Shown: positions 1 to 9,294, numbered from the stretch's first letter. The stretch is 64,000 nt of DNA from Streptomyces spirodelae (GCF_017676385.1 NZ_JAFFZN010000004.1:1-64000); one strand, 5' to 3'. Translations and numbers: made by a program. The notes: generated by a model from the letters alone, not told the origin.

Positions 1-37
1 CCGGCATGGCATCCACCAGGGTGTCGACCCCTGTGAG

Positions 38-1051
38 TCAGTGGGTGCCGGTCGCGGCAAGTTCGCGGTGGATGGCACGGGAGGCGGCCTCCACGGTCTC
101 GATACCGCGGTCCATCGTCTTGTTGTCCTGCGAGAGGACCGCGATGCCGTAGTCGTGGCCGCTACCCGTGAAGGCCCCGACGCTGTTGACGCGCCAGCCG
201 TGCTCGGCGCGCGACAGCCAGCCGTTCTTCACATGCACGGTCGCGTCCTTCGGTGCCCCGGCGGGAGTGCCCCAGCGCTGACCGTCGTCGACCTTGTTCA
301 TCAGACGGAGCGCGTAGGCGCGGGACTTGGCGTCCAGTACCCGGTTGCGCGAGGTGAGCAGCTTCAGCAGCTTGACCTCGTCATGCGCCGTGATCTGGGT
401 GAGGCCCCAGTAGCCGTGGCGGCCCGGCTCGGTGTCCCTCATACGGGCAAGGTCGAGGAAGTGCTGCACGCCGCCGCGTGAGACCTCGCGCCAGAGCGCG
501 GTGGTGGAGTCGTTGTCGGACTTGGTGATCATGGCGGTTGCGCGTTTCTTCTCCACCGGAGTGAGCTTGCGGTGATGGTCCTCCTCGGCCTGCCGCAGCA
601 GTGCGCCGAGCAGAGTGGCCTTCACCACGCTCGCCGAGTCGTACCGGGAGTGCGCACGGTAGGTGCACGAGGTGTCGGTCGAGCGGTCGTAGAGCGCGAC
701 CGCCGTGCTGCCGTGGCGCTCGCGCAGCGCCGTGGCCATCCTCCGGGACAACCGGTCGGCGAGACCGCCGTCGTCCGAGCTGCACGTCACCTGGGAGCCG
801 CCGACCCTGGCGTGCGCGGTGGTGGCCGCGGCTCCGTCCGCCGCGGCAAGCGTCCCGGCGGTCGTTCCACCGGCCAGCACGGCGACCAGCAGGGCGAGCG
901 CGCCCCACCTGCACAGGCGGCGTGCGCGGCCGCGCGGCCCGGCCGAGGCGTGCGGTATGCCGTCCCGCGGGCTGCCGAGATCGCCACGGCCGTCGGGAGT
1001 GCCGGAGCCGCCGCTCGGGTCGGTGTGCGTCAGACCTCTGCTCTTCCTCAT
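38..1051 (-). CDS. Secreted class A beta-lactamase-like serine hydrolase
   Basis: The product has 337 residues and belongs to the penicillin-recognising serine hydrolase fold of class A beta-lactamases. A hydrophobic signal segment lies at about residues 49-70 and is followed by an Ala-rich region, so export is expected. The active-site SxxK motif reads SVVK at 141-144, the SDN motif is at 178-180, and VKNG replaces the usual KTG. I cannot place a clear Glu166 of the omega loop, so true lactamase activity is doubtful. Such proteins are often annotated simply as serine hydrolases. The ATG at 1051 was chosen because a GGGAG sequence lies at proper distance; longer in-frame extensions have no ribosome site and odd Arg-rich composition. 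Confidence 0.8.
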   Translation of the reverse strand: MRKSRGLTHTDPSGGSGTPDGRGDLGSPRDGIPHASAGPRGRARRLCRWGALALLVAVLAGGTTAGTLAAADGAAATTAHARVGGSQVTCSSDDGGLADRLSRRMATALRERHGSTAVALYDRSTDTSCTYRAHSRYDSASVVKATLLGALLRQAEEDHHRKLTPVEKKRATAMITKSDNDSTTALWREVSRGGVQHFLDLARMRDTEPGRHGYWGLTQITAHDEVKLLKLLTSRNRVLDAKSRAYALRLMNKVDDGQRWGTPAGAPKDATVHVKNGWLSRAEHGWRVNSVGAFTGSGHDYGIAVLSQDNKTMDRGIETVEAASRAIHRELAATGTH

Positions 1052-1439
1052 GCGGGTCTCCCCGTTCGGTGCTTGGTCGTGGTCGCGACGGGCGTACTGA
1101 GTGGCATGCGAGTCGGGCACCGAGGAACCGGGGCGAGTGCGGTGCGACCGCGCCGGGAGATACCGCTGGGCGGCCGTACAGGCGCCGATGGCCCGGTGCC
1201 GGGTGCGGGCTCCGATGCGCGCACCTTCCATGGCGGGGGAGGGAGGGGGAACCCCGGTCGCGTTCCGTGAACGGCCCGCGGCTGTACGCGAGCGCCGTAC
1301 CCCTGCCCGACGCGCGAGCTTACGCGGCGCGCGGCCGTTGCGGGAGCGGCGATCGCGTCGTTGTCGCGGGAAGAGACAATCCTCACGACCGGGCGGTCGG
1401 CTGGATGACGGAGACCTCGGAGTCGAGCACGCCGAGTAG
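1052..1439. other. Gene-free stretch upstream of the serine hydrolase
   Basis: This 388-bp stretch lies between the hydrolase start and the terminator of the P450 operon. It must hold the hydrolase promoter, but I see no convincing -35/-10 pair and no repeat. The open frames across it have no family features. Confidence 0.5.
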
Positions 1440-1482
1440 CCGCCGGTGCCCACACGTCACGCGTCCGTGTGGGCACCGGCGG
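1440..1482 (-). terminator. Perfect 17-bp hairpin after the P450/terpene operon
   Basis: A perfect inverted repeat (1440-1456 with 1466-1482, 9-nt loop) starts 11 nt after the P450 stop codon. There is no long T run, which is usual for Streptomyces terminators. It should end the minus-strand terpene operon and could also act on the other strand. Confidence 0.75.
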
Positions 1483-1493
1483 TGTTGCCCGGC

Positions 1494-2843
1494 TCAGGCC
1501 GTCGCAGCCCGTGGAACCGCCCGCATGGGCAGCCGGTCGGGGTGCGCGACCGCCGAGGCCACTTCCCGGACGGAGTGGCCGGGCAGCGGCTCCATCCGCC
1601 ACCGGGCCAGCACGGTGGCCAGCGTGATGACGATCTCCGTCCAGGCGAAGCCGTCCCCGATGCACTTCCGGTTGCCGGCCCCGAAGGGGATGTAGCTCTC
1701 GCGCGGCCGGCCCTCGCTGCGCTCCGGCAGCCAGCGGTCCGGGTCGAACCGCTCGGGTGCCTCGTACAGCCGGGGATCGCGGTGCAGCGCGTAGAGACTG
1801 AACGCGATCTCGGTGCCGACCGGCAGCTCCACACCGCCGAGTTCGACGGGTGTGGCCACGCGGCGCATCAGCAGCGGGATCGAGTGCAGACGCGAGACCT
1901 CGCGCACTACTCGGTCGGTGTATTCCAGCTTGGGCAGATCCTCGAAGGTGACGGGACGGTCCCCCACCACGGTCCTGATCTCGTCCAGGAGACGGTTCTC
2001 GACCTCGGGATGGGCGGCCAGTTCGTGGAAGGCCCAGGCGAGGGTCGATGCCGTGGTCTCCGTGCCGGCGAAGAGGATGGCGACCAACTCGTCGCGCACC
2101 TCGCGGTCACTGAGAGCCTCTCCGGTATCGCTGTCACGGGCGGCGAGCAGGGTGGACAGCAGGTCTTCGCCCTCGGTTTCGTCGTGCTTCCGGTACGCGG
2201 CGATGACCTCGTCGATGACTTCGCGCAGCCGGACGGCCGCTCTGTCGAACTTCCGGTTGGCCGGGATCGGTAGCCGGTCCAGCAGCTTCGGCGTCACCGC
2301 GCGGAACATCGCGGTCTTCAGCAGCACCGGTACATCCCTGCGTACCGACTCCGCGGCGGCGGGAGTGATGTCTGTCGAGAACATGGTTTCGGCCAGCGTG
2401 CCGACCGAGAAATCGATCAGCTCCTCGTCGACGGCGACGGTCTGCCCCGGAGCCCAGGCATCGGTCATGGCCCGGGCTCGAGCGGCCATCACCCGGACGT
2501 ACCCGGCAATCCGCTCCCGGTGGAAAGCCGGCTGCATCAACCGGCGGTGCGGCCGGTGGATGTGTGCCGGAGCGGTCGGCAGCGAGTCTCCGATCAGAAT
2601 ACGGGCCCGGACGAAGAACCTGCCCTTCTCCACGTGCCGGGCCTTGGTGACGAGAAGCTCGTGGGTGAGGTCGGCACTGGTGACGAAGTAGACGGGCAGA
2701 GTGCCGAGATGCACCCGGACCAGGTCACCGGCCGACCGCAGGGACTGCACGAAGTCGAGCGGCCGGCGCAGGAGGGGGACGACGTGGCCGATCAGCGGCA
2801 GTCGCCCGGGAGCCCGGGGTATCGCGCGCAACGCGGTGCTCAA
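1494..2843 (-). CDS. Cytochrome P450 paired with a terpene synthase
   Basis: This is a 449-residue P450 with all standard motifs: an I-helix AGTETT at 259-264, ExxR (EVSR) at 315-318, and the heme loop FGAGNRKCIG with Cys394. The overall pattern and length recall the CYP183/PtlI type that oxidises pentalenene, but this is from memory and only suggests family. It most likely oxidises the product of the sesquiterpene synthase 36 bp upstream in the same operon, using a ferredoxin not encoded nearby. The start is a TTG at 2843 with a GAGGAG ribosome site at correct spacing; the nearest ATG is out of frame. A hairpin follows the stop. Confidence 0.88.
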   Translation of the reverse strand: MSTALRAIPRAPGRLPLIGHVVPLLRRPLDFVQSLRSAGDLVRVHLGTLPVYFVTSADLTHELLVTKARHVEKGRFFVRARILIGDSLPTAPAHIHRPHRRLMQPAFHRERIAGYVRVMAARARAMTDAWAPGQTVAVDEELIDFSVGTLAETMFSTDITPAAAESVRRDVPVLLKTAMFRAVTPKLLDRLPIPANRKFDRAAVRLREVIDEVIAAYRKHDETEGEDLLSTLLAARDSDTGEALSDREVRDELVAILFAGTETTASTLAWAFHELAAHPEVENRLLDEIRTVVGDRPVTFEDLPKLEYTDRVVREVSRLHSIPLLMRRVATPVELGGVELPVGTEIAFSLYALHRDPRLYEAPERFDPDRWLPERSEGRPRESYIPFGAGNRKCIGDGFAWTEIVITLATVLARWRMEPLPGHSVREVASAVAHPDRLPMRAVPRAATA

Positions 2844-2879
2844 AGGACGCTCCTCTTCCTCAGCCTCATGGCTGCTTGT

Positions 2880-4055
2880 TCAGGCGCGGGTCCGGCTGCG
2901 GTTTCCGACCGCGGCCAGCCGGTCGGTGACCGGGAGGCGGGGGAGTCCCGTCCCGGTGCCGACTTCGGCGGGCTGGGCGCTCTGGGCGAGGACGGGCGCC
3001 GGTTCGTCGGGCACGGCGTCCCACCACCAGGCGACAGCCGGGATGCCGAGCGGCTCGGTGCTGTCGTCGGTGGGGGTGTCCCGGAACGTGGTGGGCAGGT
3101 CGGCTGGGTCTTCCGGGGTGGTGTACCGGTGCGAGGAGATGCCCCAGTCCTGTGCTGCGCGGATGAAGGAGCCGAGGCTTTCGAGGTACTGGCGCAGTTG
3201 GGGGCTGCCGGAGGCGTTCAGCCCGGCGCACATCCGCAGGAAGAGGCACATGACGCGGTCACGTTGGGCGACGGCGGTGTCCAGGGCGTCTTCCGGCGCC
3301 AGTCCGTGGTGGTGTTCGAGCACGCGCAGTACGTTGAGGTAGTACTGCTGCCCTCGGGATTCCTTGTGGTGCGAAAAGAGGTCATTGTCCCATGTGATGA
3401 CGAAATAGGCCATCTCGGCGGCGGCCCGCACGGGGGTGCTGTCCCGCTCGTGCGGCTGGAGTTCGTAGCCGTACCCCATCTCCAGCAGTGGCATGACAAC
3501 GGAGGTGGCGCCGTCGTACAGCCGCATCAGGGTGTAGTCGTTGAGGCCGGGCACGGTGCCCTCATTGCGGTGCGACGCCTCCCACACCACCGAGAGGAAG
3601 TACTCGCGCAGCGCGTCCACCCAGCGCGCCACTTGACCGGGGGTCGCTCGCTGGTCCATACGGCGACGCAGGTCCCGCAGCCCGGCGGCCAGCGAGTCCT
3701 CGGTGAGCATGGACACTTCGGGGTTCTGGGCTATGCGCAGCAGCCGGGAGAGTTCGGGGACGAGCTGTTTGGGGTCGGTTCCGAGTTCTCCCTCCTCGCA
3801 GTGACCGTCGTCGACGCCGAAGAGCCAGAGGACGAAGTCGGCGAGGAGCGAGATTACTTCCTCGTCACCGCCGGGGAGGATGCGGGCGGCAAAGGTGCCG
3901 ATGTCGTGTCCGATCAGTTTCTCGCGGAGTTCGGGAGAGCCGATACGGAAGTTCCGGGCCCAGTCTGCGGTCTGCTGGTTGATCAGCTGGTGCCGGGGAT
4001 GTATAGCGGGGGAAATCGGAGAATAGACGGGTGGGATGAGCACACCGTGTTCCAC
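2880..4055 (-). CDS. Class I sesquiterpene synthase
   Basis: The 391-residue protein carries both metal-binding motifs of class I terpene cyclases. These are an acidic DDGHCEE at 82-88 and the NSE triad NDLFSHHKE at 224-232, followed by an Arg-Tyr pair (HRY) near 318. It should ionise farnesyl diphosphate with Mg2+ and cyclise it. The product cannot be deduced. It does not look like epi-isozizaene, pentalenene or caryolanol synthases as I remember them, and geosmin synthase is excluded by size. The C-terminal 60 residues are Pro/Asp-rich and probably disordered. GTG start at 4055, with GAGGTGAT 7 nt before it. Cotranscription with the P450 is likely. Confidence 0.9.
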   Translation of the reverse strand: MEHGVLIPPVYSPISPAIHPRHQLINQQTADWARNFRIGSPELREKLIGHDIGTFAARILPGGDEEVISLLADFVLWLFGVDDGHCEEGELGTDPKQLVPELSRLLRIAQNPEVSMLTEDSLAAGLRDLRRRMDQRATPGQVARWVDALREYFLSVVWEASHRNEGTVPGLNDYTLMRLYDGATSVVMPLLEMGYGYELQPHERDSTPVRAAAEMAYFVITWDNDLFSHHKESRGQQYYLNVLRVLEHHHGLAPEDALDTAVAQRDRVMCLFLRMCAGLNASGSPQLRQYLESLGSFIRAAQDWGISSHRYTTPEDPADLPTTFRDTPTDDSTEPLGIPAVAWWWDAVPDEPAPVLAQSAQPAEVGTGTGLPRLPVTDRLAAVGNRSRTRA

Positions 4056-4176
4056 TGTCGATCACCTCAGTCGTCCTGCGGCCCAAGCCGCTTCGTGCCC
4101 GAACTCACGAGAAGTCCCCAGCGGCACACCGGTTGACGCTGGCGGCGCTGGGCATGACGGCAAGCACTCATGCCAC

Positions 4177-4201
4177 GACCCGCCCCCCGGGGGGGCGGGT
4201 C
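4177..4201 (-). terminator. GC-rich palindrome between conservon and terpene operon
   Basis: A 12-bp inverted repeat (4177-4188 with 4190-4201) is built of C and G runs ending in GACCCG/CGGGTC. It lies 123 bp past the cvnE stop and is a plausible terminator of the conservon, which would give the terpene operon its own promoter in 4056-4176. No clear promoter hexamers are visible there. Confidence 0.45.
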
Positions 4202-4323
4202 GGTAAGCGGCAGGGAGTGGTTGGCGTGGTGTGACCCCTCTCCCGCTCATATGTATCCACTTCAACAACAGGCTATTCGCGTAACAGCAGTCCCATAGGA
4301 CCTGGACCCTCGGGAGGCCGCTG

Positions 4324-5880
4324 CTACCGGCCGTTTCTCACACGTCGCCGCACCGTCGCCCACCGTGAGGCGCGGTTCGGCTTGTCCGGAGGTTGGGCAC
4401 CCGCGACCGTTCCGGTCGGGCCGGTGGACACCGACAGCCGTTTCTGGTGAGGCGTGTCCGTATGAGGCTGGGACACCGGGGGCGGCAGCGGCTGCCGGGT
4501 GGCCGGCCCGTTCTCACCCGCCTTGGGCCGCCCCGCCCGGCGGGGCGGGGTGAACGATGTGGGCAGCGAGACCAGCCGCTGGGACATCAGGGCGTTGTCC
4601 CGGCGCAGCTCCTCTTTCGGGACGGTCAGCCGGATGTCCGGCAGCCGGGAGAGCAGCGTATCGATGCCGGTGTCCGCGATCGCGCGGCCCAGGTCCCGGC
4701 CCGGGCACTCGTGCGGTCCGGCGGCGAAGGCCAGATGGGAGCGGTTGCCGTGCAGGGGAACCGACAGGTTGGGCCGGACGGCCGGGTCCCGGTTACCGGC
4801 GGCGAGCCCGAGGACGAGCAGGTCGCCGGTCTTGATCTGCCGTCCCGCCAGCTGTGTGTCGCCCGTGGCCCAGCGGCCGATGGTCGTCGTCTGCGGCGGC
4901 TCGTCCCACAGGACCTGCTCCAGCGCGTCGGGCAGTGTCGTGTGCCCGCCTGCCAGAGTTGCCCGGAACCTGCGGTCGGTCAGCAGCAGCCGCAGGGTGT
5001 TGGCGATCAGGTTCACCGTCGGCTCGTTGGCTGCGACCAGCGTCAGCCGCAGGTGCTCCCGCACCTCCTCGTCGGTCAGTCGGGCCGGATGCTCGATGAG
5101 TTTGGAACCCACATCGTGCCCTGGGCTCACCCGCTTGCGGTCCACCAGCCGCTGAAGTGTCTCGGTGATGAAGTTGTTGCTCTCGACGGCGGTCTCGGTG
5201 CCCTTGATCAAGTCCTTGGCTGCCTGGACCAGTCGGGGTCCGTACTCCTCCTCCATGCCGAACAGCTGTGTGACGACGCGCAGCGGAAGCTGCTCGGCGA
5301 ACTGCTCGACCAGGTCCGCGTGTCCTGCGTCCTCGAACTCGTCGATGAGCTGATGGGTGAAGCGGATGACATAGCGGCGGATGCCGCGCGACTCGAAGCG
5401 GGACAGGCTGTCGGTGAGCGCCTGGCGCAGCCGCCGGTGCTCCACCCCGTCCGCGAACACGCACAGCGGCTGCCACATGGTCACCGGAGCCAGAGGATGG
5501 TCCGGACCGATCCGGCCCTCCCGCATGGCGCGCCAGTGACGCGAATCGCGGGAGAACAGCGACGGTGTGCGTGCCACTTCGAGGATCTCGCGGTGGCCGA
5601 GCACCAGCCACGCGCGTACGTCCCCCGGCAGCAGCACGGGGGCGACCGGGCCGTGTTCGGCGCGCAGCTTCTCGTACAGTGCCATGGGGTCGGCCTCGGC
5701 CTCGGGGCCGAACAGCCGGCGCAGCTCGGCGCTGCCGCCGCCTGCTCCACCGGAGTGCGCGGGGCAGCCCGGCGGCGGGGAGAGGGCCGCGCCCACCGGC
5801 TCGCCGCCCGGTGACGGGGGCGGAGACGCTGCCTGCGGCCCGGTCGGCTCGTCCGGCGAATGAGGGGGTTGCGCGTTCAC
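4324..5880 (-). CDS. cvnE: Conservon P450, CYP157-like, without ExxR
   Basis: This 518-residue P450 is the last gene of the conservon. The heme loop FAAGPHECPG with Cys392 is intact. The K-helix ExxR, normally invariant, is replaced by EQVLW at 321-325, and the I-helix has AANEPT at 283-288 instead of AGxxT. Both features are known from CYP157 enzymes of Streptomyces conservons. An N-terminal Pro/Gly-rich stretch of 50 residues and a basic Pro-rich tail of about 80 residues flank the P450 core. The GTG start at 5880 overlaps the cvnD stop by 4 nt (GTGA), so translation is coupled. The substrate is unknown. Confidence 0.92.
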   Translation of the reverse strand: MNAQPPHSPDEPTGPQAASPPPSPGGEPVGAALSPPPGCPAHSGGAGGGSAELRRLFGPEAEADPMALYEKLRAEHGPVAPVLLPGDVRAWLVLGHREILEVARTPSLFSRDSRHWRAMREGRIGPDHPLAPVTMWQPLCVFADGVEHRRLRQALTDSLSRFESRGIRRYVIRFTHQLIDEFEDAGHADLVEQFAEQLPLRVVTQLFGMEEEYGPRLVQAAKDLIKGTETAVESNNFITETLQRLVDRKRVSPGHDVGSKLIEHPARLTDEEVREHLRLTLVAANEPTVNLIANTLRLLLTDRRFRATLAGGHTTLPDALEQVLWDEPPQTTTIGRWATGDTQLAGRQIKTGDLLVLGLAAGNRDPAVRPNLSVPLHGNRSHLAFAAGPHECPGRDLGRAIADTGIDTLLSRLPDIRLTVPKEELRRDNALMSQRLVSLPTSFTPPRRAGRPKAGENGPATRQPLPPPVSQPHTDTPHQKRLSVSTGPTGTVAGAQPPDKPNRASRWATVRRRVRNGR

Positions 5881-6497
5881 ATCGCCTCCGATGGCTTGGC
5901 GAGGGAGTACAGGTACCGCATCAGAGCCAGCAGGACGTCCTTGCTGGACTCCCGGCTGCGCGCGTCGCACACCAGGAGCGGTACGTCGTTGGTCAGGTCC
6001 AGCGCCTCGCGCAGCTCGTCGTCGGAGTAGGAGGGCGCCTCGTCGAACGCGTTGACGGCCACGACGAACGGCGTCTGCGACTCCTCCAGCCGGCCGAGCA
6101 CGTCGAAGCTCGCCTCCAGACGCCGGGTGTCCACCAGTACCACGGCGCCCAACGCGCCCTCGAACAGGCCGTTCCACAGGAACCAGAAGCGCTGCTGACC
6201 CGGCGTGCCGAAGACGTACAGCACCAGTTCGTCGTTGAGGCTGATCCGGCCGAAGTCCATGGCAACGGTCGTCATGTTCTTGCGCTCGACGCCGGCGAGG
6301 TCGTCGACGCTGACGCTCGCCTGCGTCATCGTCTCCTCGGTCGTCAGCGGCCGGATCTCACTGACCGAGCGGACCAGGGTCGTCTTGCCCACGCCGAAGC
6401 CGCCCACGATGACGATCTTGACAGCAGAGGTGGCCGACGAGGGCAGCGCGTCCTCGGTCCGAGGCCCCGCCACCGTCTCAGAGGTTCTGGAGACCAT
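5877..6497 (-). CDS. cvnD: Conservon small GTPase-like ATP/GTP-binding protein
   Basis: This 206-residue P-loop protein has the G1 motif GGFGVGKTT at 32-40. A G3-like FGTPGQQRF and a VNAFDE segment stand near the NKxD position. It belongs to the conservon CvnD family, which resembles Ras-like and MglA-type switches. In characterised conservons (cvn9/rar of S. coelicolor and S. griseus) the proteins form a membrane-associated complex like a eukaryotic G-protein receptor system that affects development and secondary metabolism. It overlaps cvnC by 20 nt and cvnE by 4 nt. Confidence 0.95.
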   Translation of the reverse strand: MVSRTSETVAGPRTEDALPSSATSAVKIVIVGGFGVGKTTLVRSVSEIRPLTTEETMTQASVSVDDLAGVERKNMTTVAMDFGRISLNDELVLYVFGTPGQQRFWFLWNGLFEGALGAVVLVDTRRLEASFDVLGRLEESQTPFVVAVNAFDEAPSYSDDELREALDLTNDVPLLVCDARSRESSKDVLLALMRYLYSLAKPSEAM

Positions 6498-6825
6498 GGA
6501 TCACCGCCTTGATGATGTCGATGTCGGGAAGAGACGGGGCAGGCGCCCTGGCTTCCACATGTTCTTCGGCCAAGAGATCCGCGAGCAGGACCGTGACGAT
6601 GCTCACCGGGAGTTCCAGGTGTGCCGAGATCTCGACCACGGACAGCGGGGACTCGCACACCCGCAGGATGGATTCGTGCTCCGGCTGCATGCCGATCCTG
6701 GGCGGGGTCCGGGCCACGATCAGCGTGACCAGGTCCAAACCGGCGTCCTCGGACCCGCTGCGCCCGCCCGTAAGGATGTAAAGCCGCTCCGGGGTGCCCT
6801 CGTCCCATTCCTCATCCGCCGTCAT
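6478..6825 (-). CDS. cvnC: Conservon DUF742 protein
   Basis: This 115-residue protein has the DUF742 pattern of CvnC. A RLYILTGGRS segment opens it, a central winged-helix-like part (VVEISAHLELPVSIVTVLL) may bind DNA or protein, and the C-terminus ends LHGLQNL-like (IHGLQNL). The ATGA overlap with cvnB and the 20-nt overlap with cvnD show tight coupling. Its biochemical role in conservons is not settled. Confidence 0.95.
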   Translation of the reverse strand: MTADEEWDEGTPERLYILTGGRSGSEDAGLDLVTLIVARTPPRIGMQPEHESILRVCESPLSVVEISAHLELPVSIVTVLLADLLAEEHVEARAPAPSLPDIDIIKAVIHGLQNL

Positions 6826-7226
6826 CGCGCCAGCCGGTCGCCACGTGGCGGGCTGGTGAGGTGGGCGCCGATACGGGCGACGAGATCCCGCATCTGCTGC
6901 CCCACCAGGCCCATGTCGACGCCTTCGTCGACCAGCACGACCAGATGCGCTCCCTCACCTGCCGCCATCAGGTGGAGGAAGCCGCCGTCCACTTCGATGA
7001 CGACCATCCGCATCCGGCCACTGCTGTGCGGGAATTCCTGGGCGGCCGCCCCGGCCAGGCTCTGGAGGCCCGCTCCGATCGCTGCCAGCCGGTCGGACGT
7101 GTCCTCCTCCTGAGGGCACTGGGCCATGCACAAGCCGTCCGAGGACAGGAGGACGACATGGCGAGTCTGCGGGACGCTCTCCGCCAAGTCCTTAAGCATC
7201 CAGTCCATGTCGGGCTGCCGAACCAT
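6822..7226 (-). CDS. cvnB: Conservon roadblock/LC7 protein
   Basis: This 134-residue roadblock/LC7-fold protein has the usual DMDWMLKDLAE opening helix, a VLLSSDGL strand, and the VVIEVDGGFLHL and LVVLVDEG strands. Roadblock proteins act as regulators or GAP-like partners of small GTPases, here CvnD. The stop overlaps the cvnC start (ATGA), and cvnA ends 3 nt before its ATG. Confidence 0.95.
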   Translation of the reverse strand: MVRQPDMDWMLKDLAESVPQTRHVVLLSSDGLCMAQCPQEEDTSDRLAAIGAGLQSLAGAAAQEFPHSSGRMRMVVIEVDGGFLHLMAAGEGAHLVVLVDEGVDMGLVGQQMRDLVARIGAHLTSPPRGDRLAR

Positions 7227-7229
7227 CGC

Positions 7230-8774
7230 TTACTCACCTTCATTCGACGTCGTGTCGCTGTGTCCCTGGGCGGCAGCCGCTGCCGATCGCTTGCCGGACA
7301 GACCTTCTTGAAAAGCACCCATCCACATCCCGGGCGCGGGATCCTCCGGTGCTGCCGCCTCCCGCTGTTCCCGCTCCGGCGCGGGGGTGCCGGTCGCCGG
7401 GCGGCTGCCGGACCGGCCGCGGCGGCTACGGCGTTGGGGCAACCCGCTGGCCGTGCGCTCGACGACCTGTGGCGTCTCCTCTTCCTCGTCCATCCGCTCC
7501 TGCTCCCCGGGGCCGGCGGTCGGCGGCGCGAGTTTCCCGGCCGGTGCCGCGGATGGTGCGGTCCGGTCGCGGTCGGAGGGGCGCTGCCCGGAGGTGGCGC
7601 CGATACCGTGGGCGCGCCCGCTCGCGGGCGCGGTGGTGATCAGATCGTGCGGGACGACGAGAACCGCGCGCACGCCCCCGTAGGCGGAGGGCGCCAGCGA
7701 CACCTGGAAGTCGTACTCCTGGGCCAGGCGCCCCACCACGGTCAGGCCCAGCCGCGGCGCCTCCCCGAGGTCGTTCAGGTCGATGCCCTCGCGGGCGGTC
7801 TTGAGCATGTGCTCGGCCCGCTCCCTGGCCTCCTCGCTCAGCCCGAACCCGCCGTCCTCGATCTCGATGGCGATGCCCGCGTGCACCTCGCTCGCCGTCA
7901 GATGGACCCGGGTCTGCGGCGGCGAGTAGGTGGTGGCGTTGTCCAGCAGCTCCGCCAGCGCGTGGATCAGCGGCTCCACGGCACGGCCCACGACGGCGAC
8001 TTCCGCGACCGAGTGCAGCGATACCCGCTGGTAGTCGGCGATCCGCGACATGGCGCCGCGCAGCACGCTGTAGATCGGTACGGCCCGGCTCCACTGCCGG
8101 CCCGGACGCGCACCGCCGAGTACCGCGATGGTGTCGGCGAGCCGGCTGATCAGGGCGTTGCTGTGGTCCAGCCGCAGCAGGTCGGCGAAGAACTCGCCGC
8201 TACCGCCGTGACGTTCCTCCATCTCCCGCAGGTCGGTGGCCTGCCGGTGCACGATCGCCTGGACGCGGCGGGCGATGTTGACGACACCGCGCTGCGCGGA
8301 GTCACGCAGGGACTCCTCGGCGCGCACCGCCTCGACCACCGAGCGCAGCAACTCGTGGTGGGCCGCCTCGAACTCGGCTCCGAGCCCCGACTCAGGGCCG
8401 GTAGCCGCCAGGGAGCGCACCACTTCCTCGGCGAACTCGCCCCGGCGCAGCCGCTCCACCGCCTCGGGCAGCCGCTCCTTGGCCAGCTGCACGGTCGCCG
8501 CCTCCTGCTGCCGCAGGTGGTACTGGAGCAGCTGCTGCTGCTCCGCGTACTGGGCCCGCACCTGGGCCAGAGCGCGGTTCCTGCGGAACAGTTCGCCCGC
8601 AGTGAGTGCGACGGCGGCCGTGCCCAGAGCTCCGCAGCCGATGACTGCGGCACGGGCGTCCCCGGGGACCTGGACGGCCGCGACGGTCGTGGCGAGGGCC
8701 ATGGCGAGGGTGGGCAGCCACCACAACAGTTGGGCGGACCGTTGACCTCCGGGCGACGATCCCGTGGGCATCAT
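7230..8774 (-). CDS. cvnA: Conservon membrane sensor histidine kinase-like protein
   Basis: The 514-residue protein has two N-terminal membrane helices (about residues 16-35 and 41-60), a long helical region, and a GHKL ATPase domain. The N-box reads ELLDNATTYSPP, the G1 box EDGGFGLS and the G2 segment LGLTVVGRL. The Pro/Arg-rich last 130 residues are probably disordered. No response regulator is adjacent; in conservons the output goes to CvnB-D. I chose the ATG at 8774 (double ATG, GAGGA 5 nt upstream) over a TTG 33 nt further out that has no ribosome site. Confidence 0.93.
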   Translation of the reverse strand: MMPTGSSPGGQRSAQLLWWLPTLAMALATTVAAVQVPGDARAAVIGCGALGTAAVALTAGELFRRNRALAQVRAQYAEQQQLLQYHLRQQEAATVQLAKERLPEAVERLRRGEFAEEVVRSLAATGPESGLGAEFEAAHHELLRSVVEAVRAEESLRDSAQRGVVNIARRVQAIVHRQATDLREMEERHGGSGEFFADLLRLDHSNALISRLADTIAVLGGARPGRQWSRAVPIYSVLRGAMSRIADYQRVSLHSVAEVAVVGRAVEPLIHALAELLDNATTYSPPQTRVHLTASEVHAGIAIEIEDGGFGLSEEARERAEHMLKTAREGIDLNDLGEAPRLGLTVVGRLAQEYDFQVSLAPSAYGGVRAVLVVPHDLITTAPASGRAHGIGATSGQRPSDRDRTAPSAAPAGKLAPPTAGPGEQERMDEEEETPQVVERTASGLPQRRSRRGRSGSRPATGTPAPEREQREAAAPEDPAPGMWMGAFQEGLSGKRSAAAAAQGHSDTTSNEGE

Positions 8775-9294
8775 CAGCGTCCTCAAATCGTTCGACAGAC
8801 TGAGCAAAGGGGCGATGTGTGGAGCAACGAGTCCACCTCCGGTCCTGCGCGACGGGTCTCACCCCGTCTCTCCGGGGCCCCGCAGCAGGACACGATGTGA
8901 CCGGGGAACTCGGTGAGACTCCGTCATGCCGAGGCTGGGCTGATGCAGCATAACCAGAAACGATCAACGCCTAACAAGCGAGGCACCGTTGGGCTCGTGA
9001 GCTGCACAGAGGATGGGGTGCCGAACCGGATGGGGTGTGGCTTGCGCCCGGTGTTCCGGTGAACACAGTGTGAGAAATAGCACCTCTGCGGGGGAAGTTG
9101 TCCCGCACGGCGGAACGGGAGGGGGAGGCTTCGCCTGCGCCGTCCCGGCGCCGTCCCGGCACCGTCCCTTCGGGGCCCTTCGGGGGTCCCGGCGTGAGGC
9201 CCTTCGTGGGTCCCTGCGTATGGGACCCGGTTCTGCGCGGGTTAGTCTCCGCAGGAGAGCCGTCGAACGGGAACGGTGAGGATGCGGGAGGGTC
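8775..9294. other. Long divergent intergenic region
   Basis: This 520-bp region holds the promoters of the conservon (leftwards) and the HNH gene (rightwards). I see no clear hexamers. At about 9140-9230 there is a C/G-rich patch with several imperfect repeats of CCCTTCG and GTCCC, which may form hairpins ahead of the HNH gene. Confidence 0.4.

Noticed and set aside
38..1051. A true antibiotic-resistance class A beta-lactamase
   Set aside because: SxxK and SDN are present, but KTG is changed to KNG and Glu166 could not be placed, so the general name serine hydrolase is safer.
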